DNA from: Mucilaginibacter psychrotolerans
Lineage (GTDB): Bacteria > Bacteroidota > Bacteroidia > Sphingobacteriales > Sphingobacteriaceae
NCBI RefSeq assembly: GCF_004519315.1
Contig: NZ_SOZE01000002.1
Coordinates: forward strand, 351,840 to 415,839
Length of the DNA: 64,000 bases
Direction: 5' to 3'
Shown: in pieces, positions 25,874-35,000 of the stretch
Position numbering within the stretch: position 1 is the stretch's first letter
Layout of the letters: each line of letters begins with the position of its first letter
Made by a program: the position numbers and the translations under genes
The notes under the pieces: generated by a model
What the model was told of the DNA's origin: nothing
The model's input: only the letters and a program-made list of their open reading frames with translations
Databases searched by the model: none

Positions 25874-27615
25874 TTCAGGTCGAGTTTAGTATCTGTTAGT
25901 AACCTGCCCACCGGGTAGCGCAGGTAAGTTTTTTCGAAATAGGGCGAATTGCGGTAAACGAAATTAAGTTGAGCAGCTGCGCTTGTCGCCATTTTGGGGT
26001 CTTTTGCTTTTTCTTCATCCAGTTTTTTGCGCAACTCCGGGTCGGCTTTCAGCAGCGCGGCGGCAACATCCTCAAAAACGTAATCAGAGAAATATTCTTT
26101 TTGCCCCAATACCGAATCGAAGAAGTTCCAGGCGAAGAACGAATCTACGCCCTGCGGCTCCAAAGTTTCAACAATGTAACGGTTAATGGGCTGGTTTACA
26201 TATACCACATAGTCGCCGGCGTAGAATTTAATTTTGCTATCTACCGGGGTAAGCTTTACGCCGGTATGAATGTAGTGGCCCTCGTAGGGCCGCGCGCCTG
26301 TTTTATAATCAGCAATGTAGTACATCTGTAAGCTTAGCGTGGTATCATGCGCCAGTTGTTTCATGGCTACCTTATTCAACTTAAACAAGTCGATAACCTT
26401 GCCCCAGGCCTGCGGTATAACGTAGGCAACGGGTTTATCAACCGTTGCGGTGGCTTTATAAGTGTTAAAGAACTTGATGGCTTTGGTATAAGGCTTGTTG
26501 CGGTCGTAATACAACCGGGGCAGGCCACTTACTTCGCTGGGTTTGTAGGCAGCCTGGTAGCCTTTAAAGGTTATGGTATCTATCTTGCTTTGATCCAGCG
26601 ACCAGGCCAGGTCGAAAGACTTTTGCTTGCTCACCTGGGCATCCACTTTTTTGCGTAGTTCGCCTATGGTTTTGGCATCGCGCTGGCAAATGGCTATCAG
26701 CTGCTCCATAAAGTTATAGGTGGCATACAAGCGTTTGTCGAAGGGTTTCAGCATATGTGTTTCCGTCATATAGCTGATCATATTGTGCTGGGCGGCAAAA
26801 CCTGTTGAGAAACGCGGCGTCTCCATAAAACTCACTATGCCGTTATCCGGCAGGCCGCTTTCGCCCGCGCCGTAGGGTATCATCTCGTAGCCGCTTTTCT
26901 TCATGCCATTGTACAGGTCGGCGGTCATTACTCTGGCGGTATAGTCTGCTAATAATGGGTTCTGTTTATCCTTTTGTGTTTCTATCAACGTCATCACGTA
27001 CTGGTAGTCGGCACCATCGCTTACGTGGTTATCCAGCAGTACTTCTGGCTGCCAGGTGTTGAGTATCTGCGTAAAAGCGAGGGCGTTGCGGCTATCGGCT
27101 TTGATAAAATCACGATTGAGATCCAGATTGCGGTAATTGCCACGGAAGCCATACGCATCGGGCCCGTTCTGGTTGGCGCGCGAGTGGCCGCGGTTCATGT
27201 TGCCATCGATATTATAAACGGCTATGATGCAGATGACCACATCTTTGGGTAGCTTGTTGCCTTTTAGCAAATCGCGCGTAAGCATCATGCTGGCATCTAT
27301 GCCTTCGGGTTCGCCGGGGTGTATGCCATTGTTGATGAGCAGCACACGTTTATCCTGTTTTTTGATGAGTGTAGGGTCGAAGGTCTTATCCTTCGATAGC
27401 ACCACCAATGTCAATGGCTTGCCCACATCCGTCATGCCGTAATCAATCATCCGCATCTGTGGATATAGCTTTGCCAGTTTTTGATAATAAGCAATAACTT
27501 CGGCATGCGTAGCCGAGTAGTTTTTATCTTTGCTTAGTTCAAAAGGGCTGAGTTGGGCGTTTGCCTGCGTAAACAGAACGAGGCATAGCAGCAGGACGGG
27601 GATTTTCTTCATCAT
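25870..27615 (-). CDS. Secreted M14 family zinc carboxypeptidase
   Basis: 581 residues from the MM start at 27615, followed by a signal peptide (KIPVLLLCLVLFTQANA). Zinc ligands His and Glu are in NNGIHPGEPEG near residue 95, LDLNRDFIK near 170 is the substrate-binding Arg region, and a His ligand follows near 205 in DNHVSDGADYQY. The C-terminal 250 residues are an additional beta-rich domain. M14 enzymes trim C-terminal residues from peptides, here in the periplasm. TATATTTG seven bases before the start is an exact -7 box. It is the first gene of a pair with rhomboid. Confidence 0.92.
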   Translation of the reverse strand: MMKKIPVLLLCLVLFTQANAQLSPFELSKDKNYSATHAEVIAYYQKLAKLYPQMRMIDYGMTDVGKPLTLVVLSKDKTFDPTLIKKQDKRVLLINNGIHPGEPEGIDASMMLTRDLLKGNKLPKDVVICIIAVYNIDGNMNRGHSRANQNGPDAYGFRGNYRNLDLNRDFIKADSRNALAFTQILNTWQPEVLLDNHVSDGADYQYVMTLIETQKDKQNPLLADYTARVMTADLYNGMKKSGYEMIPYGAGESGLPDNGIVSFMETPRFSTGFAAQHNMISYMTETHMLKPFDKRLYATYNFMEQLIAICQRDAKTIGELRKKVDAQVSKQKSFDLAWSLDQSKIDTITFKGYQAAYKPSEVSGLPRLYYDRNKPYTKAIKFFNTYKATATVDKPVAYVIPQAWGKVIDLFKLNKVAMKQLAHDTTLSLQMYYIADYKTGARPYEGHYIHTGVKLTPVDSKIKFYAGDYVVYVNQPINRYIVETLEPQGVDSFFAWNFFDSVLGQKEYFSDYVFEDVAAALLKADPELRKKLDEEKAKDPKMATSAAAQLNFVYRNSPYFEKTYLRYPVGRLLTDTKLDLK

Positions 27616-27649
27616 GTTGCGGCAAATATAAGGCGCTTGTTGCTGCAAA

Positions 27650-28006
27650 TTATTGGTTAGCGGCTATTTCGGTCTGTAACTTTTTGGGGAGGTTTTTCAG
27701 TACCAGGTTGTAGGAATGATCTATTAGCGCTAAAAGCTGCATGCGTGTAAGTGAGCCACCCATAAAAATGGTGTTCCAGTGCACTTTACTCATGTGGTAA
27801 CCTGGCTGCACTTCGGTATATTGTTCCCTCAGCTCAATAGCGCGTTCCGGGTCGCATTTGCCGTTGAAGTGCTGCCCATCGGCCAGGCCTATCAGTAAGA
27901 ACATCTTGCCGGCAACCTTAAAAACCAATGTATCCTCCCCAAAGGGAAACCCTTCTTCAACCGCAGGCAAAGCAAGGCAATAATTGCGCAGCTCCTCTAT
28001 ATTCAA
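27650..28006 (-). CDS. MmcQ/YjbR family protein
   Basis: 118 residues from a TTG at 28006, the usual length of this CyaY-like-fold family, with PFGEDTLVFKVAGKMF near 20 and HMSKVHWNTIFMGG near 80. Upstream in-frame ATGs lie inside the preceding gene and would add about 48 residues unlike the family, so the TTG, one base after the TGA of that gene, was chosen; the arrangement implies translational coupling. Members are described as DNA-binding-like, but their function is unclear. Confidence 0.85.
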   Translation of the reverse strand: MNIEELRNYCLALPAVEEGFPFGEDTLVFKVAGKMFLLIGLADGQHFNGKCDPERAIELREQYTEVQPGYHMSKVHWNTIFMGGSLTRMQLLALIDHSYNLVLKNLPKKLQTEIAANQ

Positions 28007-28007
28007 C

Positions 28008-28772
28008 TCAATTCCCCCCGATAGATTTATCGTAACTGGCTTCGTGGCCAAAATTGTATTTGATACCGATGGTAATCTGGCGGTACTGGTCGGACGCGTT
28101 GTTCTTAAATTGAGATACGGGGTCCGCATAACCATCCAGCCCTTCGCCAAAGGTGATATTGTGCTGGTAACCTATGTCTATACCAAATTTTGGCACACCG
28201 TAATAATCGTAAATCTTAAATTCGTAGCCAAAACGCAAAGGTAAGATAACGTTCACCGATTTGTTGCTGCCGGGAAAAAGGTAAGCGGGATCTAAGAGGC
28301 TATATTGGTTCCTATCCACATTATTGAAAATAGCCCCGATGCCGACTCCGGCATAAAAATTTTTGAGGAGGTTTAGAAAATCGCTGCGGTAATAATCAAT
28401 ACCATCGCCCAACTGATAGTTAAGGTGCACCATCAGTGCCTTATATTTATTCTCAAACCGGCGGGTATCCTTATCTTCGGCCACGGTATTGCCGCCGCCT
28501 TTTAAGTTTCCCCATTGAAACTCAAGCACGATGGGTATATAGGGATTGTAATAGTAGGTAAGATCGGCATGGTAAGCCTGTGTGGTAAAACTTTTCTTTA
28601 AATCTGCCAGGGGCTGTACCAAACTGGCACCCGCACCAATACCAAAACTATTATAATTGTAGCCGGACTGGGCCTTAACTTTGCCAAAAGCAAAAACGAC
28701 AGCAACTAATAAAATATACTTTTTCAAATTAATTGAGTTAAGGTTATTCACAGATTGCAATGCCTGGCGCAT
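28008..28772 (-). CDS. Outer-membrane beta-barrel protein (PorT-like)
   Basis: 254 residues. A hydrophobic leader (LKKYILLVAVVFAFGKVKAQ) ends near residue 35 and is followed by alternating aromatic strands (YNYNSFGIGAGASLVQPL, YHADLTYYYNPYIPIVLEF, FYAGVGIGAIFNNV, INPLRFGYEF-like) and a final QITIGIKYNFG strand, the outline of an 8- to 10-strand barrel. The ATG at 28772 gives a long n-region; a TTG at 28727 would give a standard signal peptide. The family has no known enzymatic role. It is coupled to the MmcQ-like gene. Confidence 0.8.
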   Translation of the reverse strand: MRQALQSVNNLNSINLKKYILLVAVVFAFGKVKAQSGYNYNSFGIGAGASLVQPLADLKKSFTTQAYHADLTYYYNPYIPIVLEFQWGNLKGGGNTVAEDKDTRRFENKYKALMVHLNYQLGDGIDYYRSDFLNLLKNFYAGVGIGAIFNNVDRNQYSLLDPAYLFPGSNKSVNVILPLRFGYEFKIYDYYGVPKFGIDIGYQHNITFGEGLDGYADPVSQFKNNASDQYRQITIGIKYNFGHEASYDKSIGGN

Positions 28773-28804
28773 GCAAAATAAAATTTCACTAATATAGGTT
28801 TTCT

Positions 28805-30070
28805 ATGGATTTTAATACAGCACTTACTTATACAGCCGCCGAAAGATTTTTGCGGTACGTTACCATCGATACGCAATCAGACCCTGCATCACCAACATGC
28901 CCATCTACGGAGAAGCAAAAAGACCTCGGTCGCCTGCTGGTGGCCGAATTGCTGGAGATGGGCCTTACCGATGCCCATCTAGACGAGCACGGCTACGTGT
29001 ATGCCACCATCCCTGCAAATACCGACAAGCCGGAAGTGCCGGTGATTTGCTTTTGCTCGCATATGGATACCGCGCCCGATTGCAGCGGTACCGGCGTGAA
29101 GCCATTGGTGCACCGCAACTACAACGGTGCCGATATCATTCTGCCAGACGATAGCACCCAGGTTTTGCGGATGGCAGAACACCCCGACCTGAAGAACCAG
29201 CTGGGCAATGATATTATTACCGCATCGGGCACTACGCTGCTGGGTGCCGATAACAAGGCCGGCGTTGCCGAGATAATGGATGCCTGCTATCAGTTGATAA
29301 ATCACCCCGAGATAAAGCATGGCACCATAAAAATCCTTTTTACGCCCGATGAGGAAATTGGCCGTGGTGTGGATAAAGCGGATATTGAGAAGATTGCCGC
29401 CTTCGCTTGCTACACCATAGATGGAGAGAACGCCGGCAACCTGGAGAACGAAACCTTTTCGGCAGATGGAGCAATGTTAACCATCAACGGCGTAAGTGCG
29501 CACCCGGGTTTTGCGAAGGGCAAAATGGAAAGTGCTATTAAGATTGCCGGACTGATCATTGCCGCGCTACCTCATCATTTATCGCCCGAAGGAACTGAAG
29601 GCATGCAGGGCTTTGTACACCCGGTAGATATGGCCGGCCATGTAGAAACCGCCACCATAGATTTCATCATACGCGATTTTGACGAGGATTTGCTGGCGAA
29701 CCATGCTGATGTTATCAGGCAGATTACAGCTGGCGTTTTGAAAAATTTCCCCAATGCCAGCTATACTTTGGAGGTGAAACCCCAGTATCGTAACATGAAA
29801 AACGTGCTGGCGCAGCACCCGCAGATTGTAGACTATGGACTGGAAGCCATACGCCGCGCAGGCATGGAACCTAAACTTTGCAGCATACGGGGTGGTACCG
29901 ATGGTTCGCGCCTATCATTCATGGGTTTGCCTACACCCAATATCTTTGCCGGTGAACACGCGTTCCACGGCAAGCAGGAGTGGGTGAGCATACAGGATAT
30001 GCAAAAAGCAGTTGATACCATTTTGCATTTATGTAGCATTTGGGAGGAGCGAAGCCGCCTAGCTCCCTGA
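28805..30070 (+). CDS. pepT: Peptidase T (tripeptide aminopeptidase)
   Basis: 421 residues, M20B family. Zinc-binding residues are in CSHMDTAPD near 84, GADNKAG near 146 (Asp bridge) and TPDEEIGRG near 183 (catalytic Glu and ligand), with HVETATIDFIIRDFD near 280 and GGTDGSRLSFMGLPTPN near 362. The dimerisation domain is at about 210-320. It removes N-terminal residues from tripeptides in the cytosol. A 7-bp hairpin CTCCCTG / CAGGGAG (30063-30086) overlaps its stop. Confidence 0.96.
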   Translation: MDFNTALTYTAAERFLRYVTIDTQSDPASPTCPSTEKQKDLGRLLVAELLEMGLTDAHLDEHGYVYATIPANTDKPEVPVICFCSHMDTAPDCSGTGVKPLVHRNYNGADIILPDDSTQVLRMAEHPDLKNQLGNDIITASGTTLLGADNKAGVAEIMDACYQLINHPEIKHGTIKILFTPDEEIGRGVDKADIEKIAAFACYTIDGENAGNLENETFSADGAMLTINGVSAHPGFAKGKMESAIKIAGLIIAALPHHLSPEGTEGMQGFVHPVDMAGHVETATIDFIIRDFDEDLLANHADVIRQITAGVLKNFPNASYTLEVKPQYRNMKNVLAQHPQIVDYGLEAIRRAGMEPKLCSIRGGTDGSRLSFMGLPTPNIFAGEHAFHGKQEWVSIQDMQKAVDTILHLCSIWEERSRLAP

Positions 30071-30086
30071 CGTGAGCGACAGGGAG
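30063..30086. repeat. Hairpin at the end of pepT
   Basis: CTCCCTG (30063-30069) and CAGGGAG (30080-30086), loop of 10 nt, overlapping the pepT stop and lying between convergent genes. There is no T-run. Confidence 0.5.
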
Positions 30087-30113
30087 TAGACGCGCGGCAC
30101 AAATAACTAACCC

Positions 30114-32699
30114 TTACTGACCCACCGTATTCTTTGGCTTGCTCAATAAATTGATAAATAACCGGTACGCACCGGGTACGCCCGCAGGCAACTGGCGGAA
30201 GAACGCCAGCGAGGTGTAAACAAACCTGCCCTCGCCATATTCGGTAACGGCAACGGCGCCGTTACTTTGGCCCTCGCCTGGGTCGCCCATTTGCAATGGG
30301 GTTTTATATTTCGGGTCGATGTTGTTAAGCATGTACACGCTGCGTTCCTGTATCCAGCCTTTAAAATCCTCCTGGCTTATCTGGTTGGGGTAATTGAGGA
30401 TAGGGTTGTTTTTATCGAGGATGGTTACCGGCGCGGTTTCGTCGGTTACGCGTTCGTTCACTATCCGGAAGGGGTAGGGGCCGATCTCTTTGGTAACCAA
30501 ACCATTGTTGTTATTGTACTGTACCACCAGGTTACCACCGTTTTTTACGTACTCCATCAGTTTTGGCTGCTCGTAAGCAAGCCGCGGGTTTACGTTGTAT
30601 GCCCGTACGCCGGTTACGATGGCATCGTAAATGCTGAGGTCGCCGTTAAGGATTTCGCTTTCGGTAAGCTGGTGTACTTCGTAGCCTACTTCGCGCAAGG
30701 CATCAGGCACCAGGTCGCCCGCACCGCCTATATAGCCGATGCGTTTGCCTGCAATCTTCAAATTGATATTCACCAGTTTGGCCTGCGCCGGCGGGAAGAT
30801 AGTTATAGCGGGCACGTGGTTGTATTTGATATTAAGCAAACCCTGTGAAAAGGTTTTGCCGTTTGCAGTGGTAATTACATCCAGGTTGGCGGTGTTTGAT
30901 CTATCATCCGTAGGCACAACGGTAAACGCCACGGTCCACTCGTCGCCCTTCTTCTTGCCCGTAAAGTCTATCCTTTCGGGACTGATTTTCCAGCCGGCGA
31001 TGGGTTTGATGCTTACGCTGCCATCGGCATTGGTAAAGGATTTGAGTTTTACCTGCACGGTTTGCGGTAGCGGGCCGTTGAAAACGTAAACCTTTTCGGT
31101 AATGTTAGCAGTAACAGGTGGGGCAATTTCTAAGGGTTGATAAATTTCGCCACGGGCGGGGTCTACGTATTTGTATTGCAAGGTTCGGTAGAAGGTCATA
31201 GGCTTACCTGCGATCAGGAAGGAAAATTTCATCTTAGGTGCGTCTGGGTTTTCCGGATTACCCACTTTAGTGTCGTCATCTATATAGTAACTTCCTATCG
31301 GGTGTGGCTGCTCTAACCAATAAGGCTGCGAAATGCCGCCTGTAACGCAGGTGTTATTAAATGTTTGCAATTCGCCGACCGGTATATCCTTATTGGTAAC
31401 CGCCAGATCGTAGTGCGTAAGGGGCCTGCTGCCTGCTGCGCTTGCCGGGCTTTTTGCTTTATCCATGGATTGTATAAGCTCCAATCCGTTCAATACGATA
31501 TTTAATCCATTGCGGCTGATGACCTGCGTGCGGATAGCCATTTGGTCATCCTGCGCATAAGTGGGCTCTGCTGTGTATGCTTCAAACCACAACCCCGCAC
31601 AGGCGGCAATCAAATCTTTCAGGTCTTTTGTTTTTTGCTGATGCCAATACGTATAATCTTCCACCGCACCCGCTTTCAGCCTTACGGTTTGCATAGCTTT
31701 ATCGTTTACAAAATCCATATCCACCTTATCCAGCAATTTTACTAAAGCAGGTACCGATGCCTGCGGCGCGTCGTCATTAAAATCCTTACGGATTTTGGCC
31801 AGCTCGTCTCCAATCGGCGCGCCGCCTGGGATACGTGCCCAGGTGGTAGTTATGCCGTCCATCAGGTCGGTTTTTGGGGCATCACCTAAAATAGTCTTGA
31901 AATACTCGAATACATCGCCTCGTTGCCTGGCCGAGCCAAAGCCCTGCGTTTTGTGGTTGCTGCGGCTTTCGGCAGCAATTTCGCCATAGCTTTGGCCTAA
32001 AGTAGGGTTATAGCCGCCAACGTTCAGCTTAAACTGGTCCTCAGATGTGGTGTTGGTATTGCCAAAGTTGAAGGTATTCCAAAGCAAACGTTTGGCCTGC
32101 CAAGGGGTAACGCCATGCTTCAGTTGCTCGGGGTAGCGTTTTGGGTCGGCTGCTGCGCTGAAGGCTTCCTGCGCTAATATAGCCGATGCCGTGTGGTTGC
32201 CGTGGCCGCCCTCGCCCGTAGTGGGGAAACGGCATATCATCACATCCGGCCTGAATTTGCGTATCACCCAAACCATATCGCCCAGTATCTTATCCTTATC
32301 CCAAAACTTCAGGGTTTCCTCGGGGTTCTTGGAGAAACCGAAATCTGTAGCGCGGCTAAAGAACTGCTCGGCACCATCCATTCTGCGGGCGGCCAGCAAT
32401 TCCTGCGTTCGTATCAGGCCCAGCAATTCGCCTTGTTCTGTTCCTATCAAATTTTGTCCGCCATCGCCACGGGTTAACGACAAATAACCGGTACGGTAAT
32501 GTTTCTCCTGCGCCAGGTAGGCCAGCAGGCGGGTGTTCTCGTCGTCGGGATGGGCGGCAATGTATAGTACGCTGCCCAAAACGTTCAGTTTTTTAAACTC
32601 CTGTTGTATGGTGCCTATGTCGCTGGGTGGTGCGGTTTGGGCTTTAAGGCTTTGGCTAACAATAAATAAGGCGATGGTAAACAGCAGAGTACGCTTCAT
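30114..32699 (-). CDS. Secreted PIG-L (LmbE) deacetylase with C-terminal GATase-like domain
   Basis: 861 residues with a signal peptide (1-20). The metal motif AHPDDE (49-54) and the later GHGNHTAS (about 168) define the PIG-L N-acetylglucosaminyl deacetylase domain in the first 300 residues. A middle beta-sandwich (about 480-630) and a C-terminal Rossmann-like domain (about 650-850, IGYIGGAGDLVPDALREVGY, IVTGVRAYNVN, NGGNLVVQYN) resembling ThuA/GATase-1 follow. It probably removes acetyl or acyl groups from an extracytoplasmic sugar substrate. TATATTTG ends five bases before its ATG. Confidence 0.88.
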   Translation of the reverse strand: MKRTLLFTIALFIVSQSLKAQTAPPSDIGTIQQEFKKLNVLGSVLYIAAHPDDENTRLLAYLAQEKHYRTGYLSLTRGDGGQNLIGTEQGELLGLIRTQELLAARRMDGAEQFFSRATDFGFSKNPEETLKFWDKDKILGDMVWVIRKFRPDVMICRFPTTGEGGHGNHTASAILAQEAFSAAADPKRYPEQLKHGVTPWQAKRLLWNTFNFGNTNTTSEDQFKLNVGGYNPTLGQSYGEIAAESRSNHKTQGFGSARQRGDVFEYFKTILGDAPKTDLMDGITTTWARIPGGAPIGDELAKIRKDFNDDAPQASVPALVKLLDKVDMDFVNDKAMQTVRLKAGAVEDYTYWHQQKTKDLKDLIAACAGLWFEAYTAEPTYAQDDQMAIRTQVISRNGLNIVLNGLELIQSMDKAKSPASAAGSRPLTHYDLAVTNKDIPVGELQTFNNTCVTGGISQPYWLEQPHPIGSYYIDDDTKVGNPENPDAPKMKFSFLIAGKPMTFYRTLQYKYVDPARGEIYQPLEIAPPVTANITEKVYVFNGPLPQTVQVKLKSFTNADGSVSIKPIAGWKISPERIDFTGKKKGDEWTVAFTVVPTDDRSNTANLDVITTANGKTFSQGLLNIKYNHVPAITIFPPAQAKLVNINLKIAGKRIGYIGGAGDLVPDALREVGYEVHQLTESEILNGDLSIYDAIVTGVRAYNVNPRLAYEQPKLMEYVKNGGNLVVQYNNNNGLVTKEIGPYPFRIVNERVTDETAPVTILDKNNPILNYPNQISQEDFKGWIQERSVYMLNNIDPKYKTPLQMGDPGEGQSNGAVAVTEYGEGRFVYTSLAFFRQLPAGVPGAYRLFINLLSKPKNTVGQ

Positions 32700-32704
32700 A
32701 AGAA

Positions 32705-32712
32705 CAAATATA
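32705..32712 (-). promoter_or_regulatory. -7 box abutting the PIG-L start
   Basis: Minus-strand TATATTTG, exact TAnnTTTG, then TTCTT and the ATG at 32699. Confidence 0.5.
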
Positions 32713-32771
32713 TTATAAACACCTATTGGGCATATAGTGTAGCGATAATATTATATGGGGGTGACTGTCTG

Positions 32772-32860
32772 AATCAGAATTCACAGAATTTAAAAATTAA
32801 CAGGATGTGTGGTCATCAGTAATTCTGAAAATTCTCAAATCCTGTAAATTCTGATTCCGA
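32772..32860. repeat. Imperfect inverted repeat in the PIG-L/tetR spacer
   Basis: GAATCAGAATTCACAGAATT on the left is mirrored by AATTCTCAAATCCTGTAAATT and TTCTGATTC on the right. It lies upstream of the tetR operators and is of the spacer inverted-repeat type seen elsewhere. Confidence 0.55.
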
Positions 32861-32871
32861 CGGGTAAAAAG

Positions 32872-32887
32872 TTAATCAATCGATTAA
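32872..32887. promoter_or_regulatory. Operator half 1 for the TetR regulator
   Basis: TTAATCAATCGATTAA. Its exact reverse complement recurs at 32944-32959, 72 bp away measured start to start. Confidence 0.65.
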
Positions 32888-32943
32888 ATCGTGGCACGGT
32901 TATCAATGTGTTACAAAAGGCTGACAGAAATAATTTTAATTAA

Positions 32944-32964
32944 TTAATCGATTGATTAATTTTG
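32944..32964 (+). promoter_or_regulatory. Operator 2 overlapping the tetR -7 box
   Basis: TTAATCGATTGATTAA (32944-32959) overlaps TAATTTTG (32957-32964), an exact -7 match 20 nt before the ATG at 32984. Binding here would block transcription of the export operon. Confidence 0.65.
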
Positions 32965-32983
32965 TGCCGTGATAATAACCACA

Positions 32984-33631
32984 ATGGAAAAAGAGAAAAT
33001 AGATAAGAAGGACCATATACTGGATGTAGCTGAAAAAATCTTTGCGGAATTTGGCTATGATGGTGCTTCTACCCGTGCCATCTCCGGCGAGGCCGGCGTT
33101 AACATGGCCATGCTTAATTATTACTTCGGATCCAAAGAAGGTGTGTTCCTGGCCATATTCGAACGTCGCATAGCGATGTTTCAACAGGTACTCGCCGAAA
33201 TTGGTAACGATACCAGCAAATCTGCCTGGGAAAAGCTGGATAAATACATCGAAAGCTACGTGGAGAAAGTGGTGAATAACAATTGCTTCCACATTATGCT
33301 ACATCGCGAAATATCCAAAACAAAGAAATCGGAACTTACCGATAGGATAACCGCTATCGTAATGAAAAACGTAAAGGTTTTTCAGGGTATTATTGCCGAC
33401 GGGGTAAAAAGTGGTGAGTTCAACCCCGATATCGACCAGGAACTATTGGTAGCCACCTTGTTTGGCACTAAAAATTACATCATAAACACGCCGCATATTT
33501 CATCAGTAGTATTAGGCTACGATGTGTTGGATAGCCAGGCACAGGACGAATTGTTGAAACCCCGCCTGAAAAAATACCTGAAAAACCTTTTGAAAGCTTA
33601 CCTACAAAACTCACATGACAACCATAAATAA
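32984..33631 (+). CDS. TetR family repressor of the efflux operon
   Basis: 215 residues from the ATG at 32984 (MEKEKIDKKDHIL); a GTG start at 32969 would sit at the transcription start. HTH: ILDVAEKIFAEFGYDGASTRAI then GVNMAMLNYYFGSKEGVFLAIF at about 11-55, the TetR signature. The C-terminal domain (60-215) binds an unknown inducer. It overlaps tolC by 17 nt and heads an operon with HlyD and EmrB genes, so drug-responsive autoregulation is inferred. Twin palindromes lie immediately upstream. Confidence 0.93.
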   Translation: MEKEKIDKKDHILDVAEKIFAEFGYDGASTRAISGEAGVNMAMLNYYFGSKEGVFLAIFERRIAMFQQVLAEIGNDTSKSAWEKLDKYIESYVEKVVNNNCFHIMLHREISKTKKSELTDRITAIVMKNVKVFQGIIADGVKSGEFNPDIDQELLVATLFGTKNYIINTPHISSVVLGYDVLDSQAQDELLKPRLKKYLKNLLKAYLQNSHDNHK

Positions 33632-34982
33632 TAGTCCCTTGAAACCTCACCTATTGAAAAGAGCTGTTAAGGCCGCGGGTGGCATTGCTGTATTGATTAC
33701 CGCATTGCTTATTACCAACCCGGTAGCGGCCCAAGACAGGACCATCACGCTTGACGAAGCCGTTAAGCTGGGATTGGACAACAGCAAAACGCTGAAACTA
33801 TCGCAATCGAAGATCGACCGCGCGGTATCGCAGTTCGAGCAAGCCAAAGACCAGGCATTGCCAACCGGCAAGGCAAGCTTTGGCTACAACCATGCCGAAA
33901 TACCCGCAAACACCCTAAACCTGGGTGGCGACAGCAAAGTTAACCTCCCCTCCAACGCGGATGCTTATTTAGGCACGTTATCGCTTAACCAGGTAATTTG
34001 GGCAGGCAACAAACTTAAATACGCCCGCGAAAGCACAAACCTGCTTACCCAGGTCGCACGCCTTGATGCCGTGAACGATCGTGACGAGATCGCGTACAAC
34101 ATTATCAATGCCTACTATAACCTTTATAAGGTATTGCAGGCAAAAAAGGTAGTTACACAGAACCTGGTTACCATAGATGCGCAGATAAAACAATCGCAGC
34201 GCTTCTTCGACCAGGGTTTGGTTACCAAAAACGACGTTTTGCGTTTCCAACTGCAACGCTCTAACATCGAACTGAACGGGATAGACCTGGAAAACAACCG
34301 CCGCATCATCAATTATAATATGGATGTGTTACTGGGCCTGCCCGAAACCACCGAGCTAAACATTGCCCAGATAAACGATGCTGCTAACACCGCCGCACCG
34401 CTTACTGTTTACATCGATAGCGCATTTGCCCACCGTGCCGAATTAAAGCAGATGGACCTGCGCACCCAGGTAGCTGATGTAAACATCAAAAGTATCAAAG
34501 CCAATACATCGCCAACACTTTCGGCATCGGGCATTGCCTACTACGTAGGCCTATCAGGCAACCCTATACCAAAAAGCGGCAAATTCATTACGCCAATATC
34601 GGTAGGACTTACCCTCGGCTGGAACTTCGGCACCTTGTGGACCAATAAAAACAAGCTTAACGAAGCACGACTGCAACAACAGGAAATCATCATAGACAAA
34701 GGCATCACCGGCGACCGTATCAAAAACGAGGTGAACCAAAGCTACCAGAACTACAAAACGGCACTGGATAAAATAACCCTGCTGCAGACCTCTATAAACC
34801 AGGCCAACGAAAACAACAGAATACTGGAATCTAAATACAAGAGCAATATATCATCGGCTACAGACCGTGCCGATGCGCAAACCTTACTTTACCAGGCCGA
34901 AATAAACCTGGAACTGGCCAAAGCAGATGCAGGCCTGGCTTACTATACTTTACTAAAATCAACCGGAACTCTTAACAAATAA
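33615..34982 (+). CDS. TolC family outer-membrane efflux protein
   Basis: 455 residues. An N-terminal hydrophobic stretch (about 18-38, VLITALLITNPVAAQ) is the signal sequence. Two TolC/OEP repeats are seen: ITLDEAVKLGLDNSKTLKLS near 45 and AHRAELKQMDLRTQVAD near 270, with YYNLYKV and SYQNYKTALDKI helices. It forms the outer-membrane channel of a tripartite pump with the following HlyD and MFS proteins. Its start lies inside the tetR 3' end, which implies coupling. Confidence 0.92.
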   Translation: MTTINNSPLKPHLLKRAVKAAGGIAVLITALLITNPVAAQDRTITLDEAVKLGLDNSKTLKLSQSKIDRAVSQFEQAKDQALPTGKASFGYNHAEIPANTLNLGGDSKVNLPSNADAYLGTLSLNQVIWAGNKLKYARESTNLLTQVARLDAVNDRDEIAYNIINAYYNLYKVLQAKKVVTQNLVTIDAQIKQSQRFFDQGLVTKNDVLRFQLQRSNIELNGIDLENNRRIINYNMDVLLGLPETTELNIAQINDAANTAAPLTVYIDSAFAHRAELKQMDLRTQVADVNIKSIKANTSPTLSASGIAYYVGLSGNPIPKSGKFITPISVGLTLGWNFGTLWTNKNKLNEARLQQQEIIIDKGITGDRIKNEVNQSYQNYKTALDKITLLQTSINQANENNRILESKYKSNISSATDRADAQTLLYQAEINLELAKADAGLAYYTLLKSTGTLNK

Positions 34983-35000
34983 TATTAATACAAAAATACC

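Noticed and set aside
28007..28150. Longer N-terminus of the MmcQ-like protein
   Set aside because: The extension lies within the upstream gene and does not match the family length.
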